Origin: Bacillus benzoevorans
Lineage (GTDB): Bacteria > Bacillota > Bacilli > Bacillales > Cytobacillaceae
Reading direction: 5' to 3'
Length of the DNA stretch: 64,000 bases
Assembly: GCF_014207535.1 (NCBI RefSeq)
Contig: NZ_JACHGK010000001.1
Span: 62,001-126,000, forward strand
The notes beneath the pieces were generated by a model. That model saw only the letters and a program-made list of their open reading frames with translations, was not told the origin of the DNA and did no database searches. Position 1 is the first letter of the stretch, and each line of letters begins with the position of its first letter. The position numbers and the translations under genes were made by a program. Below are positions 1-7,810 of the stretch, in pieces.

Positions 1-11
1 GAAGAGAGTAT

Positions 12-341
12 ATGGAGTCTATTTTAGCGAGAATAAAACTTCTTGAATATCATCAATCTCTATTACTTAAAATGATCTCAAAATCAACGGATCAGTTCTA
101 TAAACTGATTATCGAAAAGGGCCTGGGGGAGGAAGAGGTTCGAAAATTCCAAAAAAAATGTGATGCATTGAGCATAAAGTTTGAAGAACAAAAAGCGGAA
201 GGTTTTGTTTATTTTCATCCGCTTTTTAAGGAATTTTCCATGAATCTGCCTCCCAAAATACAGGCTGAAGAAGTCATTGAAGCATGTATAAGACAAGGCT
301 TATATTTACCATTAATGTCAGAGTTTAAAAAGTATGTGTAA
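12..341 (+). CDS. yhaI: YhaI-like protein (DUF1878)
   Basis: A 109-residue soluble protein of unknown function. It is recognised as YhaI/DUF1878 by its overall look and by its position beside hpr, as in B. subtilis. The middle is rich in charged helices and there is no signal peptide, membrane segment or catalytic motif. ATG follows a GAAGAGAG ribosome binding site at the very edge of the window, so the gene is complete. It converges on hpr with only a few bases between the stops and no evident hairpin there. The family name is from memory and context; no function is assigned. Confidence 0.75.
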   Translation: MESILARIKLLEYHQSLLLKMISKSTDQFYKLIIEKGLGEEEVRKFQKKCDALSIKFEEQKAEGFVYFHPLFKEFSMNLPPKIQAEEVIEACIRQGLYLPLMSEFKKYV

Positions 342-345
342 TCAG

Positions 346-924
346 TTACACCAATTCTGTTTCTTCCAAACATTCTTTTTTTCTCAGTTTGCCATCCTCT
401 TCATTAAATTCATTTTCAATATTGTTGAATGATTTTTCAAATATCTCCATAAAGTCATCGCCGTAGATATTTCGGACAATGGTCATCATTTCGATGATTT
501 CAGGGAATTTCCCGAAAATTTCCTTTAATGGCACCGATGCTTGAAATGCCGCATTTTGTTCCGGATCGTATCCTTCAACAATTTGGTGAAATACCTTTTC
601 TCCTTCTTCGGTCAATTGGATATACGTATTCCTTTTATCATTTTCCTTTTTTGAAAATGTCAAAAGTCCGCGTTCTTCTAACTTTTTTGAAAAATTAAAC
701 GCTGTTGATACATGCATAACCCCAAATTTTGCCACATCCGAAATGGATGCACCGCCTAAATGATAAGCAATCCATAAAATATGATGCTCATTAATATTCA
801 AATCAAATGGCTTAATCCATTGCTGCCAATCCTTTTCAACTGATTTCCATAAAGCTTTGCTTAGCTGGCCAATGCGCTGACTAAATAACAGAGCCTCTTT
901 TACTGAAAATTCTTTTTCTCCCAT
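346..924 (-). CDS. hpr: MarR-family transition-state regulator Hpr (ScoC)
   Basis: Represses protease, sporulation and peptide-transport genes during the growth transition in B. subtilis. The 192-residue protein has the MarR winged helix: NEHHILWIAYHLG at about residues 45-57 and the recognition helix MHVSTAFNFSKKLEERG at about 70-86, nearly identical to B. subtilis Hpr as I recall it. The acidic and basic C-terminal tail is shorter than in B. subtilis (203 residues). The reading frame extends to a GTG at 936, but that GTG lies inside the ribosome binding site AAGGGTGA. The ATG at 924, eight bases downstream of that site, is the better start. Neighbours yhaI and yhaH match B. subtilis order. 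Confidence 0.93.
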   Translation of the reverse strand: MGEKEFSVKEALLFSQRIGQLSKALWKSVEKDWQQWIKPFDLNINEHHILWIAYHLGGASISDVAKFGVMHVSTAFNFSKKLEERGLLTFSKKENDKRNTYIQLTEEGEKVFHQIVEGYDPEQNAAFQASVPLKEIFGKFPEIIEMMTIVRNIYGDDFMEIFEKSFNNIENEFNEEDGKLRKKECLEETELV

Positions 925-1204
925 CCTCTTAATCACCCTTTTTATTATAACTGTAATTTCATTATGCCAATAAAATAAAAAATAATAAAGTCAAAAAAAT
1001 GCTAATTTTTTAGATTATTATATCTTCCTCCATACGTTAGTAATTTCACAAAAAAGTTATCACTATTTTCATAGTATATTTATTTCCTCTTTCATGGTGA
1101 AATTCCTGCTTTTTGGAAAAGAATATTTTCTAAACAGTGCGAATGTTATAAAATTTTAGTGTTATCGGCATTATTTTTCCTTTTTATCCGAAAATTAGCC
1201 TAGA

Positions 1205-1591
1205 TTATTCTGTCGAATTTTCGGTGTTTGTGTGTTTGTGCCTTTTTATCTGAGATTCAAGGGTCCGAATGCTTAATTCTATCGCATTTAATTCTTTTTT
1301 TAGGTCTTCTTGATGCGGTTCGATTTTCTTTTCCCAGTCGGTTAAAGCTATCTTTAGATCAGAGACAAAGCTTTTTATCGGATCTGTACTTTCAAGAGAT
1401 GCTGTTTTTATTGATTCGCTTAAATCGTGAAGACTTTCCTTTATCTCAGATAAATGACTCATCCAAACTTTTGTCTGATCTGCCAGAACCTGCCTTGTTT
1501 CTTTTCCTGAAGCTGGTGCAGCAAGTAATGTACAGGCAGATACTGTGATTCCTCCGACAAAAAAGCCGAGTAAAAAGTGTTTTCTATTCAA
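1205..1591 (-). CDS. yhaH: YtxH-domain protein YhaH
   Basis: A 128-residue protein with an N-terminal hydrophobic segment (residues about 5-24, GFFVGGITVSACTLLAAP), followed by an APASGKETR motif typical of YtxH/YhaH proteins and a long charged helical region likely to form a coiled coil. It is probably anchored in the membrane with the helical part in the cytoplasm. Members of the family respond to general stress, but their biochemical role is unknown. The position between hpr and trpP is the same as in B. subtilis. The ATG at 1591 is preceded by a GGGTGGTGATC-type ribosome binding site on the minus strand. Confidence 0.85.
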   Translation of the reverse strand: MNRKHFLLGFFVGGITVSACTLLAAPASGKETRQVLADQTKVWMSHLSEIKESLHDLSESIKTASLESTDPIKSFVSDLKIALTDWEKKIEPHQEDLKKELNAIELSIRTLESQIKRHKHTNTENSTE

Positions 1592-1723
1592 TCAGATCAC
1601 CACCCGAAAAGTTTTATCCCCATACTATAACTTTCTGCAAAAAGGGAAAATTTCCTCCAAAAAGACAGAAATATTATTCTAATAAAAAATAATAATCCTG
1701 GACGAAAGAGAGTAGGATAAGAA

Positions 1724-1746
1724 AAAACCCGTCGTGTGACGGGTTT
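1724..1746 (-). terminator. Terminator downstream of trpP
   Basis: A nine-base stem (AAACCCGTC / GACGGGTTT) with a four-base loop. On the minus strand it is followed by a run of T, so it ends transcription of trpP, whose stop lies about 40 bases upstream. Confidence 0.85.
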
Positions 1747-1784
1747 TATGTGGATCCAGCCTATTTTAGAAGGCAGGCTCCTTC

Positions 1785-2321
1785 TTATTGACTAATAGTC
1801 TGTTGCCTATTCCCGGTAAGATTCGTGCGTTTTAAAATAGATGCTGCTACTGGATACAATACAATCATAACAATGGTATTCACCGCTGCTGCCGGTAAGA
1901 CAACGGAAGCAAATAGTGCGGCAAACGGTCCAGGTAATTCGGCAATCAACAGAGCTGAGCCTAAGAAGACTGTTCCGGAAATAATGGTTCCAACTGCAGT
2001 CAGCACAGCAACGGAAATGATTGATTTATTGTATTTGTTGAACGCAAGGAACAAAGCAAAAAACACAAATGATGTAACAAGCTTATCGATTATATTCGGA
2101 ATTTGACCGGCAGGGAAGGAAGTTGTTAATGCTGAAATAATCCCAGTAGCCAATCCAAGAAGCAGGACGCTTTTCTTATCAGGAAATAAAATAATTCCCA
2201 AGAACATCATCGTTAACATCATATCCGGTTTCATGCCTAGGAAAAATCCCGGTACAACAGTGTGCAGTACCGCACCCATTCCCACAAGAAGGGCTAGGAC
2301 AACAAGTTTTTTTGTATTCAT
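1785..2321 (-). CDS. trpP: Tryptophan transporter TrpP
   Basis: An integral membrane protein of 178 residues with five to six hydrophobic segments, the family feature GFFLGMKPDMMLTMMFLGI at about residues 25-43, and the conserved PNIIDKLVTS loop. It is the tryptophan-transport protein formerly called YhaG and probably imports tryptophan as an energy-coupling-type or small secondary carrier. It lies directly downstream of serC on the same strand but has its own promoter (TTAACA, 18 bases, TATAAT) overlapping the end of serC. Its leader carries NAG triplets typical of TRAP control, overlapping the ribosome binding site, so tryptophan should repress translation. Confidence 0.92.
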   Translation of the reverse strand: MNTKKLVVLALLVGMGAVLHTVVPGFFLGMKPDMMLTMMFLGIILFPDKKSVLLLGLATGIISALTTSFPAGQIPNIIDKLVTSFVFFALFLAFNKYNKSIISVAVLTAVGTIISGTVFLGSALLIAELPGPFAALFASVVLPAAAVNTIVMIVLYPVAASILKRTNLTGNRQQTISQ

Positions 2322-2323
2322 TT

Positions 2324-2346
2324 CTCATCTCTCCTCAACTATGCTA
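2324..2346 (-). promoter_or_regulatory. TRAP (MtrB) binding site over the trpP ribosome binding site
   Basis: On the minus strand, five triplets TAG, TAG, GAG, GAG, GAG occur at strictly two-base spacing and end two bases before the ATG. The GAGGAG part is also the Shine-Dalgarno sequence. Upstream AAG and CAG triplets at two- to three-base spacing could extend the site. This is the hallmark of TRAP translational repression, known for trpP (yhaG) in B. subtilis. Tryptophan-loaded TRAP would block ribosome access. Confidence 0.8.
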
Positions 2347-2399
2347 AGTCTTTGCTTTTCCTGCAGTGCACTCATTGCCTGCAGCGAAAACTTGTTATT

Positions 2400-2429
2400 A
2401 TTATATCATGATAACGATTTAAATGTTAA
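2400..2429 (-). promoter_or_regulatory. Sigma-A-type promoter for trpP
   Basis: Minus strand: -35 TTAACA (2429-2424), 18-base spacer, -10 TATAAT (2405-2400). It overlaps the last codon region of serC and gives a leader of roughly 70 bases that includes the TRAP triplets. Confidence 0.6.
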
Positions 2430-3508
2430 TAATTTTTTCTGAATTCATTCATGAATTGAGCAAGTCGTTCAACATTTTCTACGGGCACAGCATTGTAAAT
2501 AGACGCGCGGCATCCTCCGATAGAACGGTGTCCATTTAAGCCAACAAATCCAGCTTCTTTTGCCTGTGCTAAAAAGGCTTTTGAAGCTTCATCAGAATTT
2601 AATGTAAACGTAACGTTCATGTTCGAACGGCTGTCAACGTCAGCATGGCCGTTATAGAAGCCTTCGCTGTTATCAATTTCGTTATATAGAAGTGCTGCTT
2701 TCTCGTTATTTCTTTTGGCAATTGCCTCAAGACCGCCTTCATTTGTTACCCATTTAAGAACAAGGGATAGCAGATAAATACCAAAAGTTGGCGGTGTGTT
2801 ATAAAGTGAATTGTTTTTCGCATGTGTATTATAGTTCAACATGGTTGGCAGGCTGTCGTTTGCACGGCTTAATAAATCCTTTTTGATAATGACTACTGTA
2901 ACACCTGAAGGACCGAGATTTTTTTGTGCTCCGGCGTAAATCAGGTCAAATTGTTCGATGTTCAGCGGTTTGCAAAGAATGTCAGAGGACATATCAGCTA
3001 CAAGAGGTACATTTAAACCAGTTGGGAATTGCTGCCATTGTGTACCGTAAATAGTGTTATTGCTTGTAATGTGAAGATATGCTGCATCGCTTGGAATAGA
3101 AGCACTATCAAGCGCCGGGATATTTTTATAGCTGTTTTCTTTACTGGAAACGGCTACAGCTGTCTGACCGATTTTTTGCGCTTCTTTCAGTGCTTTTTCA
3201 GACCATGATCCAGTCAAAGCGTAGTAAGCTGTTTTGCCTTCTTGAAGCAGGTTCATTGGCACCATTGAAAATTGCAGGCTGGCACCGCCTTGCAGGAAGA
3301 GAATTTCATAATCTTCCGGAATAGATAGAAGGGAAGTTAATAATGATTTTGCTTCATTATGAACTGCTTCATAGTCTTTGCTGCGGTGGCTCAGTTCCAT
3401 TACAGACATGCCTGTATCTCTAAAGTTAAGCAATTCTTTTTGCGCTTCTTGCAGAGCCCACTCTGGAAGAGCTGCAGGACCAGCGTTGAAATTAAATGCA
3501 CGATTCAT
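2426..3508 (-). CDS. serC: Phosphoserine aminotransferase SerC
   Basis: Converts 3-phosphohydroxypyruvate and glutamate to O-phosphoserine and 2-oxoglutarate in serine synthesis, and also acts in pyridoxal phosphate synthesis. It is a 360-residue class V aminotransferase. Visible landmarks are FNAGPAALP at the N-terminus, the phosphate-binding QGGASLQF (about 73-80), the cofactor Asp in ADMSSD (Asp172) and the Schiff-base Lys196 in AGAQKNLGP. Length is normal for the family. ATG follows a GAGGAACTAAAAAG ribosome binding site. It sits between trpP and hit as in B. subtilis. Confidence 0.97.
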   Translation of the reverse strand: MNRAFNFNAGPAALPEWALQEAQKELLNFRDTGMSVMELSHRSKDYEAVHNEAKSLLTSLLSIPEDYEILFLQGGASLQFSMVPMNLLQEGKTAYYALTGSWSEKALKEAQKIGQTAVAVSSKENSYKNIPALDSASIPSDAAYLHITSNNTIYGTQWQQFPTGLNVPLVADMSSDILCKPLNIEQFDLIYAGAQKNLGPSGVTVVIIKKDLLSRANDSLPTMLNYNTHAKNNSLYNTPPTFGIYLLSLVLKWVTNEGGLEAIAKRNNEKAALLYNEIDNSEGFYNGHADVDSRSNMNVTFTLNSDEASKAFLAQAKEAGFVGLNGHRSIGGCRASIYNAVPVENVERLAQFMNEFRKNY

Positions 3509-3659
3509 CTTTTTAGTTCCTCCCTATGTTTAACACATTTACCCGCCATGTTCATTTTTTCACATCAGTATGGTGTAAATGCTTTGCTTATTTTTAACAT
3601 AATAGTATCAGAAAATGTCGAAATGTACAGAAAGAATCAAATATTTTTACTCATTTAAG

Positions 3660-3692
3660 AAAAAAATTCTCCGAAAAGGGAGAATTTTAAAG
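3660..3692 (-). terminator. Terminator downstream of hit
   Basis: A ten-base stem (AAAATTCTCC with GGGAGAATTTT) overlaps the 3' end of hit and is followed on the minus strand by a T-rich tract. A-rich flanks on both sides may let it work in both directions. Confidence 0.7.
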
Positions 3693-4106
3693 TTTTTCTT
3701 TGATTTCTGCAGCCATTTTCTGCAGGTCCTCGAAGCTGTAGTCACTTTGGTTATTTTTCCAAACGGCACCAAATCCATCACCTTTTCCATAGCGGGGGAT
3801 GAGGTGGACGTGATAGTGGAATACAGTCTGTCCGGCCGCTTCGCCATTATTATTGACCATGTTCAAACCAATAGGGTTATAAACAGCCTTTAGCGCATTG
3901 GAGATTTCAGGTACTGCCGCAAAAATATTCTTAGCGCTTTCTGGAGTTAATTCAAATACGTTTTCTTTATGTACTTTTGGAATCACAAGTGTATGTCCTT
4001 TTGTTACTTGACTAATGTCAAGAAAAGCCATGACATGTTCATTTTCGAAAACCTTTGCAGACGGAATTTCACCTTGGGCAATTTTACAAAAGATGCAATC
4101 GCTCAT
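3687..4106 (-). CDS. hit: HIT-family nucleotide-binding protein Hit
   Basis: A 139-residue histidine-triad hydrolase of the HINT/Hit group, which cleaves nucleoside phosphoramidates or dinucleoside polyphosphates. The catalytic triad HYHVH is at residues 97-101, and a Cys4/Cys7 pair at the N-terminus (CIFC) may bind zinc as in many Bacillus Hit proteins. A standard ATG follows GAAAGGAATGAAATAA. The gene lies divergently from ecsA, the same arrangement as in B. subtilis, but the intergenic region is unusually long here (about 650 bases) and contains a separate repeated element. Confidence 0.93.
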   Translation of the reverse strand: MSDCIFCKIAQGEIPSAKVFENEHVMAFLDISQVTKGHTLVIPKVHKENVFELTPESAKNIFAAVPEISNALKAVYNPIGLNMVNNNGEAAGQTVFHYHVHLIPRYGKGDGFGAVWKNNQSDYSFEDLQKMAAEIKEKL

Positions 4107-4198
4107 TTATTTCATTCCTTTCCAGATAGAGTAATTTCTAAATATTGTACCATAAGATGGAAGCTTTTAAAAAGCGGGTGTTAAGACGAAAGGGGTAA

Positions 4199-4239
4199 GG
4201 TAAAAAGGAGAAAAGGCAGGATTCGCATAGAATCCCGCC
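4199..4239 (-). terminator. Orphan minus-strand terminator upstream of hit
   Basis: A ten-base stem with one mismatch (GGCGGGATTC with GAATCCTGCC, five-base loop) is followed on the minus strand by TTTTCTCCTTTTT. No protein gene on the minus strand ends here: the next one upstream in that direction lies far beyond ecsA. It therefore suggests a non-coding transcript coming from the repeat region at 4290-4620. Confidence 0.7.
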
Positions 4240-4293
4240 CTTCTGCAGGGGAATATTACATATACCTACGTTCTATTTCAGGTTATTTTCTGC

Positions 4294-4610
4294 CGTAAAC
4301 ACCTCATTTTTCGTTTTAGTAAAAAATGCTTGTGTTTATTTAGAAACTGATCCTTTGTTCAAGCTAACCATCCCCTATTTCTTTTCAGTTTTTTACAACT
4401 TTAGGAAAGTTGGGTTACGTTATCTTTGATAAACACCTCATTTTCAAATATGTTTGAAACTATCGGTGTATAAGATCATTACGGTCGTGCATTACAACCA
4501 TCCCCTTATAGAATCGTTGTTAAGCATATGGGTACCAAAATGAACTTGTCTTTAACAGACACCTCATTTCAATGGTTGATGATGTAAATCATCTTTTGTT
4601 TTCCCCTACA
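4294..4610 (-). ncRNA. Candidate tandem-repeat non-coding RNA between hit and ecsA
   Basis: Read on the minus strand, the sequence AAAATGAGGTGTTTA or a close variant occurs three times (around 4310, 4444 and 4570; spacing about 130 bases). The motif TAGGGGATGGTT lies upstream of two of these (around 4377 and 4505), and a shorter GTAGGGG upstream of the third (around 4608). In two units the segment before and including GAGGTGT can fold into a hairpin closed by ACACC/GGTGT or AAACAC/GTGTTT, with different inner stems. An orphan terminator follows on the same strand. No open reading frame over about 15 codons is shared. It may be a structured small RNA or leader; strand and function are inferred. 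Confidence 0.4.
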
Positions 4611-4759
4611 TAAATTAGAATGTCCGCTTTACAAAAAATATATACTAGCTTTACAAATTTTTTTTGAAAAGTGATGAACTGGCCCTCAAACTAGACAAGA
4701 TGCAAAGCTATTTCTTACAATAAGACTAACCTAACCTAGAGAAGGAAGGAAATGGATGC

Positions 4760-5500
4760 ATGTCACTGTTGCAAATTAAAAACGTTACAGGCGGGTATAC
4801 AAGAAACCCTGTCTTAAAAGATGTTTCTTTGCAGGTAAATGAAGGAGAACTTGTCGGCTTAATTGGCTTGAATGGGGCTGGTAAAAGTACAACAATCAAA
4901 CATATTATCGGGCTGATGGAGCCGCACAAAGGTGAGATCACCATCAAAGGCAAGACGATTGATGCGGACAGGGAGGAATACCGAAGACAGTTTACCTTCG
5001 TTCCTGAAACGCCTGTTCTTTATGAGGAATTAACCTTGGATGAACATTTAAGACTGACGGCAATGGCTTATGGATTAAAGGAATCTGTTTATAAGGAAAG
5101 AATCGCTGGTTTGCTTCATGAATTTCGCATGGAAAAAAGGCTCAAGTGGTTCCCGGCGCATTTTTCAAAAGGGATGAAGCAAAAGGTAATGATTATGTGT
5201 GCTTTTCTTATCCAGCCGTCCCTTTATATTGTTGATGAACCATTTGTCGGGCTCGATCCGTTAGGGATTCAATCATTACTGGATTTAATGAAGAAAATGA
5301 AGGAAAATGGTGCCGGAATTCTGATGTCGACTCATATATTAGCGACGGCTGAACGTTACTGTGATCGGTTTGTGATTTTGCATGAAGGAAAGGTACGGGC
5401 ACATGGTACGCTTGAGGAGCTGCGCAAGGAATTTGCCATGCCGGGTGCAACACTTGATGATTTGTATATTGAACTGACAAAGGAAGAAGATTATGTTTGA
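4760..5500 (+). CDS. ecsA: ABC transporter ATP-binding protein EcsA
   Basis: ATPase of the Ecs transporter, which affects protein secretion, site-2 protease RasP activity, competence and sporulation in Bacillus. It has 246 residues. The Walker A motif GLNGAGKST is at 36-44, an ABC signature of the variant form FSKGMKQ at 135-141, and Walker B LYIVDEP at 155-161, with the H-loop in STH further on. ATG follows GAAGGAAGG. The stop overlaps the ecsB start by eight bases, so the two are translationally coupled. Confidence 0.95.
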   Translation: MSLLQIKNVTGGYTRNPVLKDVSLQVNEGELVGLIGLNGAGKSTTIKHIIGLMEPHKGEITIKGKTIDADREEYRRQFTFVPETPVLYEELTLDEHLRLTAMAYGLKESVYKERIAGLLHEFRMEKRLKWFPAHFSKGMKQKVMIMCAFLIQPSLYIVDEPFVGLDPLGIQSLLDLMKKMKENGAGILMSTHILATAERYCDRFVILHEGKVRAHGTLEELRKEFAMPGATLDDLYIELTKEEDYV

Positions 5501-6707
5501 TGAAAAACTGCTCTGGAAGGAACGCTTCAGCCGGACAAGCAGGGAACTGTCCCGTTACCTTCGCTATATTTTCAACGGTCATCTCGTTATTGTTCTTGTC
5601 TTTCTCCTTGGTTCAGCTGCCTATTATTATCAGGAATGGCTGAAAGTAATACCTGACAACTTTCCGGCTGCGATTATTATGGCTGCTGCGATAGCATTTC
5701 TGTTAACCCTAAGTCCGATATTCACTTTTATGTCAGAAGCAGACAGAATTTTTCTTATCCCATTAGAAACATCCTTAAACGGTTACTTTAAAAAGTCGCT
5801 CTTCATCAGCTTTACTTTGCAGCTTTATTTGCTGGTAATCGGTTTAGCAGTATTAATGCCGCTTTATGCTGCTGTCAATAATGGGGATTTTAAAAGTTTT
5901 TTCTATTTTTTAGCTGCTGTTATTGTGGTTAAATATGTCAATCTTTTGCTCCGCTGGCATGTACAATACTACCAAGAGAGTACTGTTCTTAAAACGGACT
6001 CGCTGATTCGCTTTTGTGTCAATCTTGTTTTTCTCTATTTGTTATTTTCCAATGCTCCCTTGTATTTTACCATTGTGCCATTTGTGATTCTGTTGGGTCT
6101 ATATATGTATTATAAGGGGCAGACAAAAGGAAAAGGACTGAAATGGGAATTTTTAATCAAGCAGGATGAAAAAAGAATGACATCCTTTTATCGCCTGGCT
6201 AATTTATTTACCGATGTTCCGAAGCTTAAAAGTGCGGTGAAGAGAAGGGAGTGGCTCGACTTTCTGCTGGCTAAAATCCCTTTTCAACAAGACCAAACCT
6301 TTACCTACCTTTTGGCGCGAACGTTTTTACGTTCCGGGGATTATTTCGGTCTGCTTCTGCGTTTGACCATTATTGGCGCTGGTGCGCTTTATTTTCTTGC
6401 TTTTGGCATTGGACAGGTTGTCTTGGTGGTTCTGTTCCTATATTTAACAGGATTTCAGCTGCTCCCATTGTGGAAGCATCATCAATATCATTCACCGCTG
6501 GAATTATATCCAATCAGTTCCGAGGAAAAGGAGCGAAGCTTTCTTTCGCTTCTTCGTATCGTGTTATTCATCCAGACGGTTTTTTTATCTGCAGCGGTTC
6601 TTGCCGGCGGCCAGATAGCAACAGCTGCCATTAGTCTCATTGCGGGAATTATCTTCACTGTCTATTTTATTTCGCTATACAGTCAAAGAAAGATAAAGAA
6701 CGGATAA
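5493..6707 (+). CDS. ecsB: ABC transporter permease EcsB
   Basis: Membrane partner of EcsA. The 404-residue protein has about nine hydrophobic segments, beginning near residue 30 (HLVIVLVFLLGSAAYYY), and charged cytoplasmic loops such as the stretch near 210-230. It starts with ATG inside the 3' end of ecsA. The substrate of Ecs is not firmly known; exported peptides are a likely class. Order ecsA-ecsB-ecsC is as in B. subtilis. Confidence 0.93.
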   Translation: MFDEKLLWKERFSRTSRELSRYLRYIFNGHLVIVLVFLLGSAAYYYQEWLKVIPDNFPAAIIMAAAIAFLLTLSPIFTFMSEADRIFLIPLETSLNGYFKKSLFISFTLQLYLLVIGLAVLMPLYAAVNNGDFKSFFYFLAAVIVVKYVNLLLRWHVQYYQESTVLKTDSLIRFCVNLVFLYLLFSNAPLYFTIVPFVILLGLYMYYKGQTKGKGLKWEFLIKQDEKRMTSFYRLANLFTDVPKLKSAVKRREWLDFLLAKIPFQQDQTFTYLLARTFLRSGDYFGLLLRLTIIGAGALYFLAFGIGQVVLVVLFLYLTGFQLLPLWKHHQYHSPLELYPISSEEKERSFLSLLRIVLFIQTVFLSAAVLAGGQIATAAISLIAGIIFTVYFISLYSQRKIKNG

Positions 6708-6765
6708 TTTTCTGAAACGAACTGCCTGCCTAATGCGTATGTTCATTTAGAAGGAGTGAAACCTG

Positions 6766-7482
6766 ATGGATCAATACGAAGTGCAGGTCAATGATGAAGT
6801 GCTGGTATGGAAACGTAAAATATTGAAAAGACCTAAGATGGTTCAGCGTTTGACAAAGCAGGCACAAAGCAAAATCAATGAAAAGATTCCTGATAAGGCA
6901 CATGAGATCGTAACGGAAGGGATAAAAAATTTCGTAAAAATGACCTTAACCGGTTCAGAAATGACAACGAGAAAAAATTATGGTTCGGATTTAACACTGG
7001 AAGACCGGGATAAGCTGCTTAATGAGAAGTTATCCGTCTATCGCCGAACGGCCGTTATTGAAGGAGCGGGAACAGGGGCTGCCGGACTCTTAGTCGGTCT
7101 GGCCGACTTTCCACTGCTGATGACCATTAAAATGAAGTTTTTATTTGAAGCAGCTACTGTTTATGGCTATGATATAAAAAAGTATGAAGAACGTATTTTT
7201 ATCCTTCAAGTGTTCCAGCTGGCTTTCTCCAGCTTGGAAGTCAGGAAGGAGACGCTTGAGACAATCGAGAATTGGGAGGAGCGCAAAGCCGCTTTGCTTG
7301 ACTTGGATTGGCGCGGGTTTCAGCAGGAATACCGTGACGCACTCGATTTTGTCAAAATGCTGCAGCTTGTCCCGGGAATTGGAGCGGTTGTAGGGGCACT
7401 GGCTAATTATAATTTGCTGGACCAATTGGGGGAAACGGCGAAGAATTGCTATCGTCTTCGCCTTCTTAATGAGAAAACCTGA
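6766..7482 (+). CDS. ecsC: EcsC family protein
   Basis: A 238-residue protein of the EcsC family, third gene of the ecs operon. The central segment around residues 100-130 is glycine- and alanine-rich with the FPLLMTIKMKFLFEAA pattern typical of EcsC. That region is hydrophobic enough to associate with the membrane. The function is unknown and in B. subtilis the gene is dispensable for the ecs phenotypes. ATG follows AGAAGGAGTGAAACC. A terminator follows directly. Confidence 0.9.
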   Translation: MDQYEVQVNDEVLVWKRKILKRPKMVQRLTKQAQSKINEKIPDKAHEIVTEGIKNFVKMTLTGSEMTTRKNYGSDLTLEDRDKLLNEKLSVYRRTAVIEGAGTGAAGLLVGLADFPLLMTIKMKFLFEAATVYGYDIKKYEERIFILQVFQLAFSSLEVRKETLETIENWEERKAALLDLDWRGFQQEYRDALDFVKMLQLVPGIGAVVGALANYNLLDQLGETAKNCYRLRLLNEKT

Positions 7483-7487
7483 TAAAA

Positions 7488-7536
7488 GGAGTCTGACTTC
7501 CGAATGATCATACACGCGGATTCAGGCTCTTTTTTG
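7488..7536 (+). terminator. Terminator of the ecs operon
   Basis: Interrupted stem GAGTCTGACTTCCG with CGCGGATTCAGGCTC, followed by TTTTTT, just after the ecsC stop. Confidence 0.8.
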
Positions 7537-7563
7537 CAGGTAAGGTTTCTGGACACGGTTTAA

Positions 7564-7710
7564 TGTCCAGCTCCAGCGCCTAGTGTACTTCACCCTTCCT
7601 CCCTACGATAAGTCAACATCGAATCGCACTGTCGTGCTCTTCGTGTTTCCTTTATCTCAGTCCGGAGTGCTCCAGTCCATACGTCGCTGAGCAAGGCGCT
7701 TACGCTTTTC
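7564..7710. repeat. Bacillaceae intergenic repeat beginning TGTCCAGCTCCAGCGC
   Basis: A 147-base element starting TGTCCAGCTCCAGCGCCTAG and ending GGCGCTTACGCTTTTC. The ends are complementary (AGCGCC / GGCGCT). I recall elements with these ends as common between genes in Bacillus genomes. A version deleted to 27 bases lies at 51706-51732. The rest of the gap between ecsC and the PAP2 gene (7537-7810) holds only AT-rich sequence and the PAP2 ribosome binding site. Confidence 0.7.
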
Positions 7711-7810
7711 TAATAGCTTACTATTTTGCTAAAATCAATAGGATTATAGTATAATCTTCCCTGTCTGTTTGTAACAAAATCAATGGCTTTTCAGGGGAAG
7801 GCTGGGGGAA

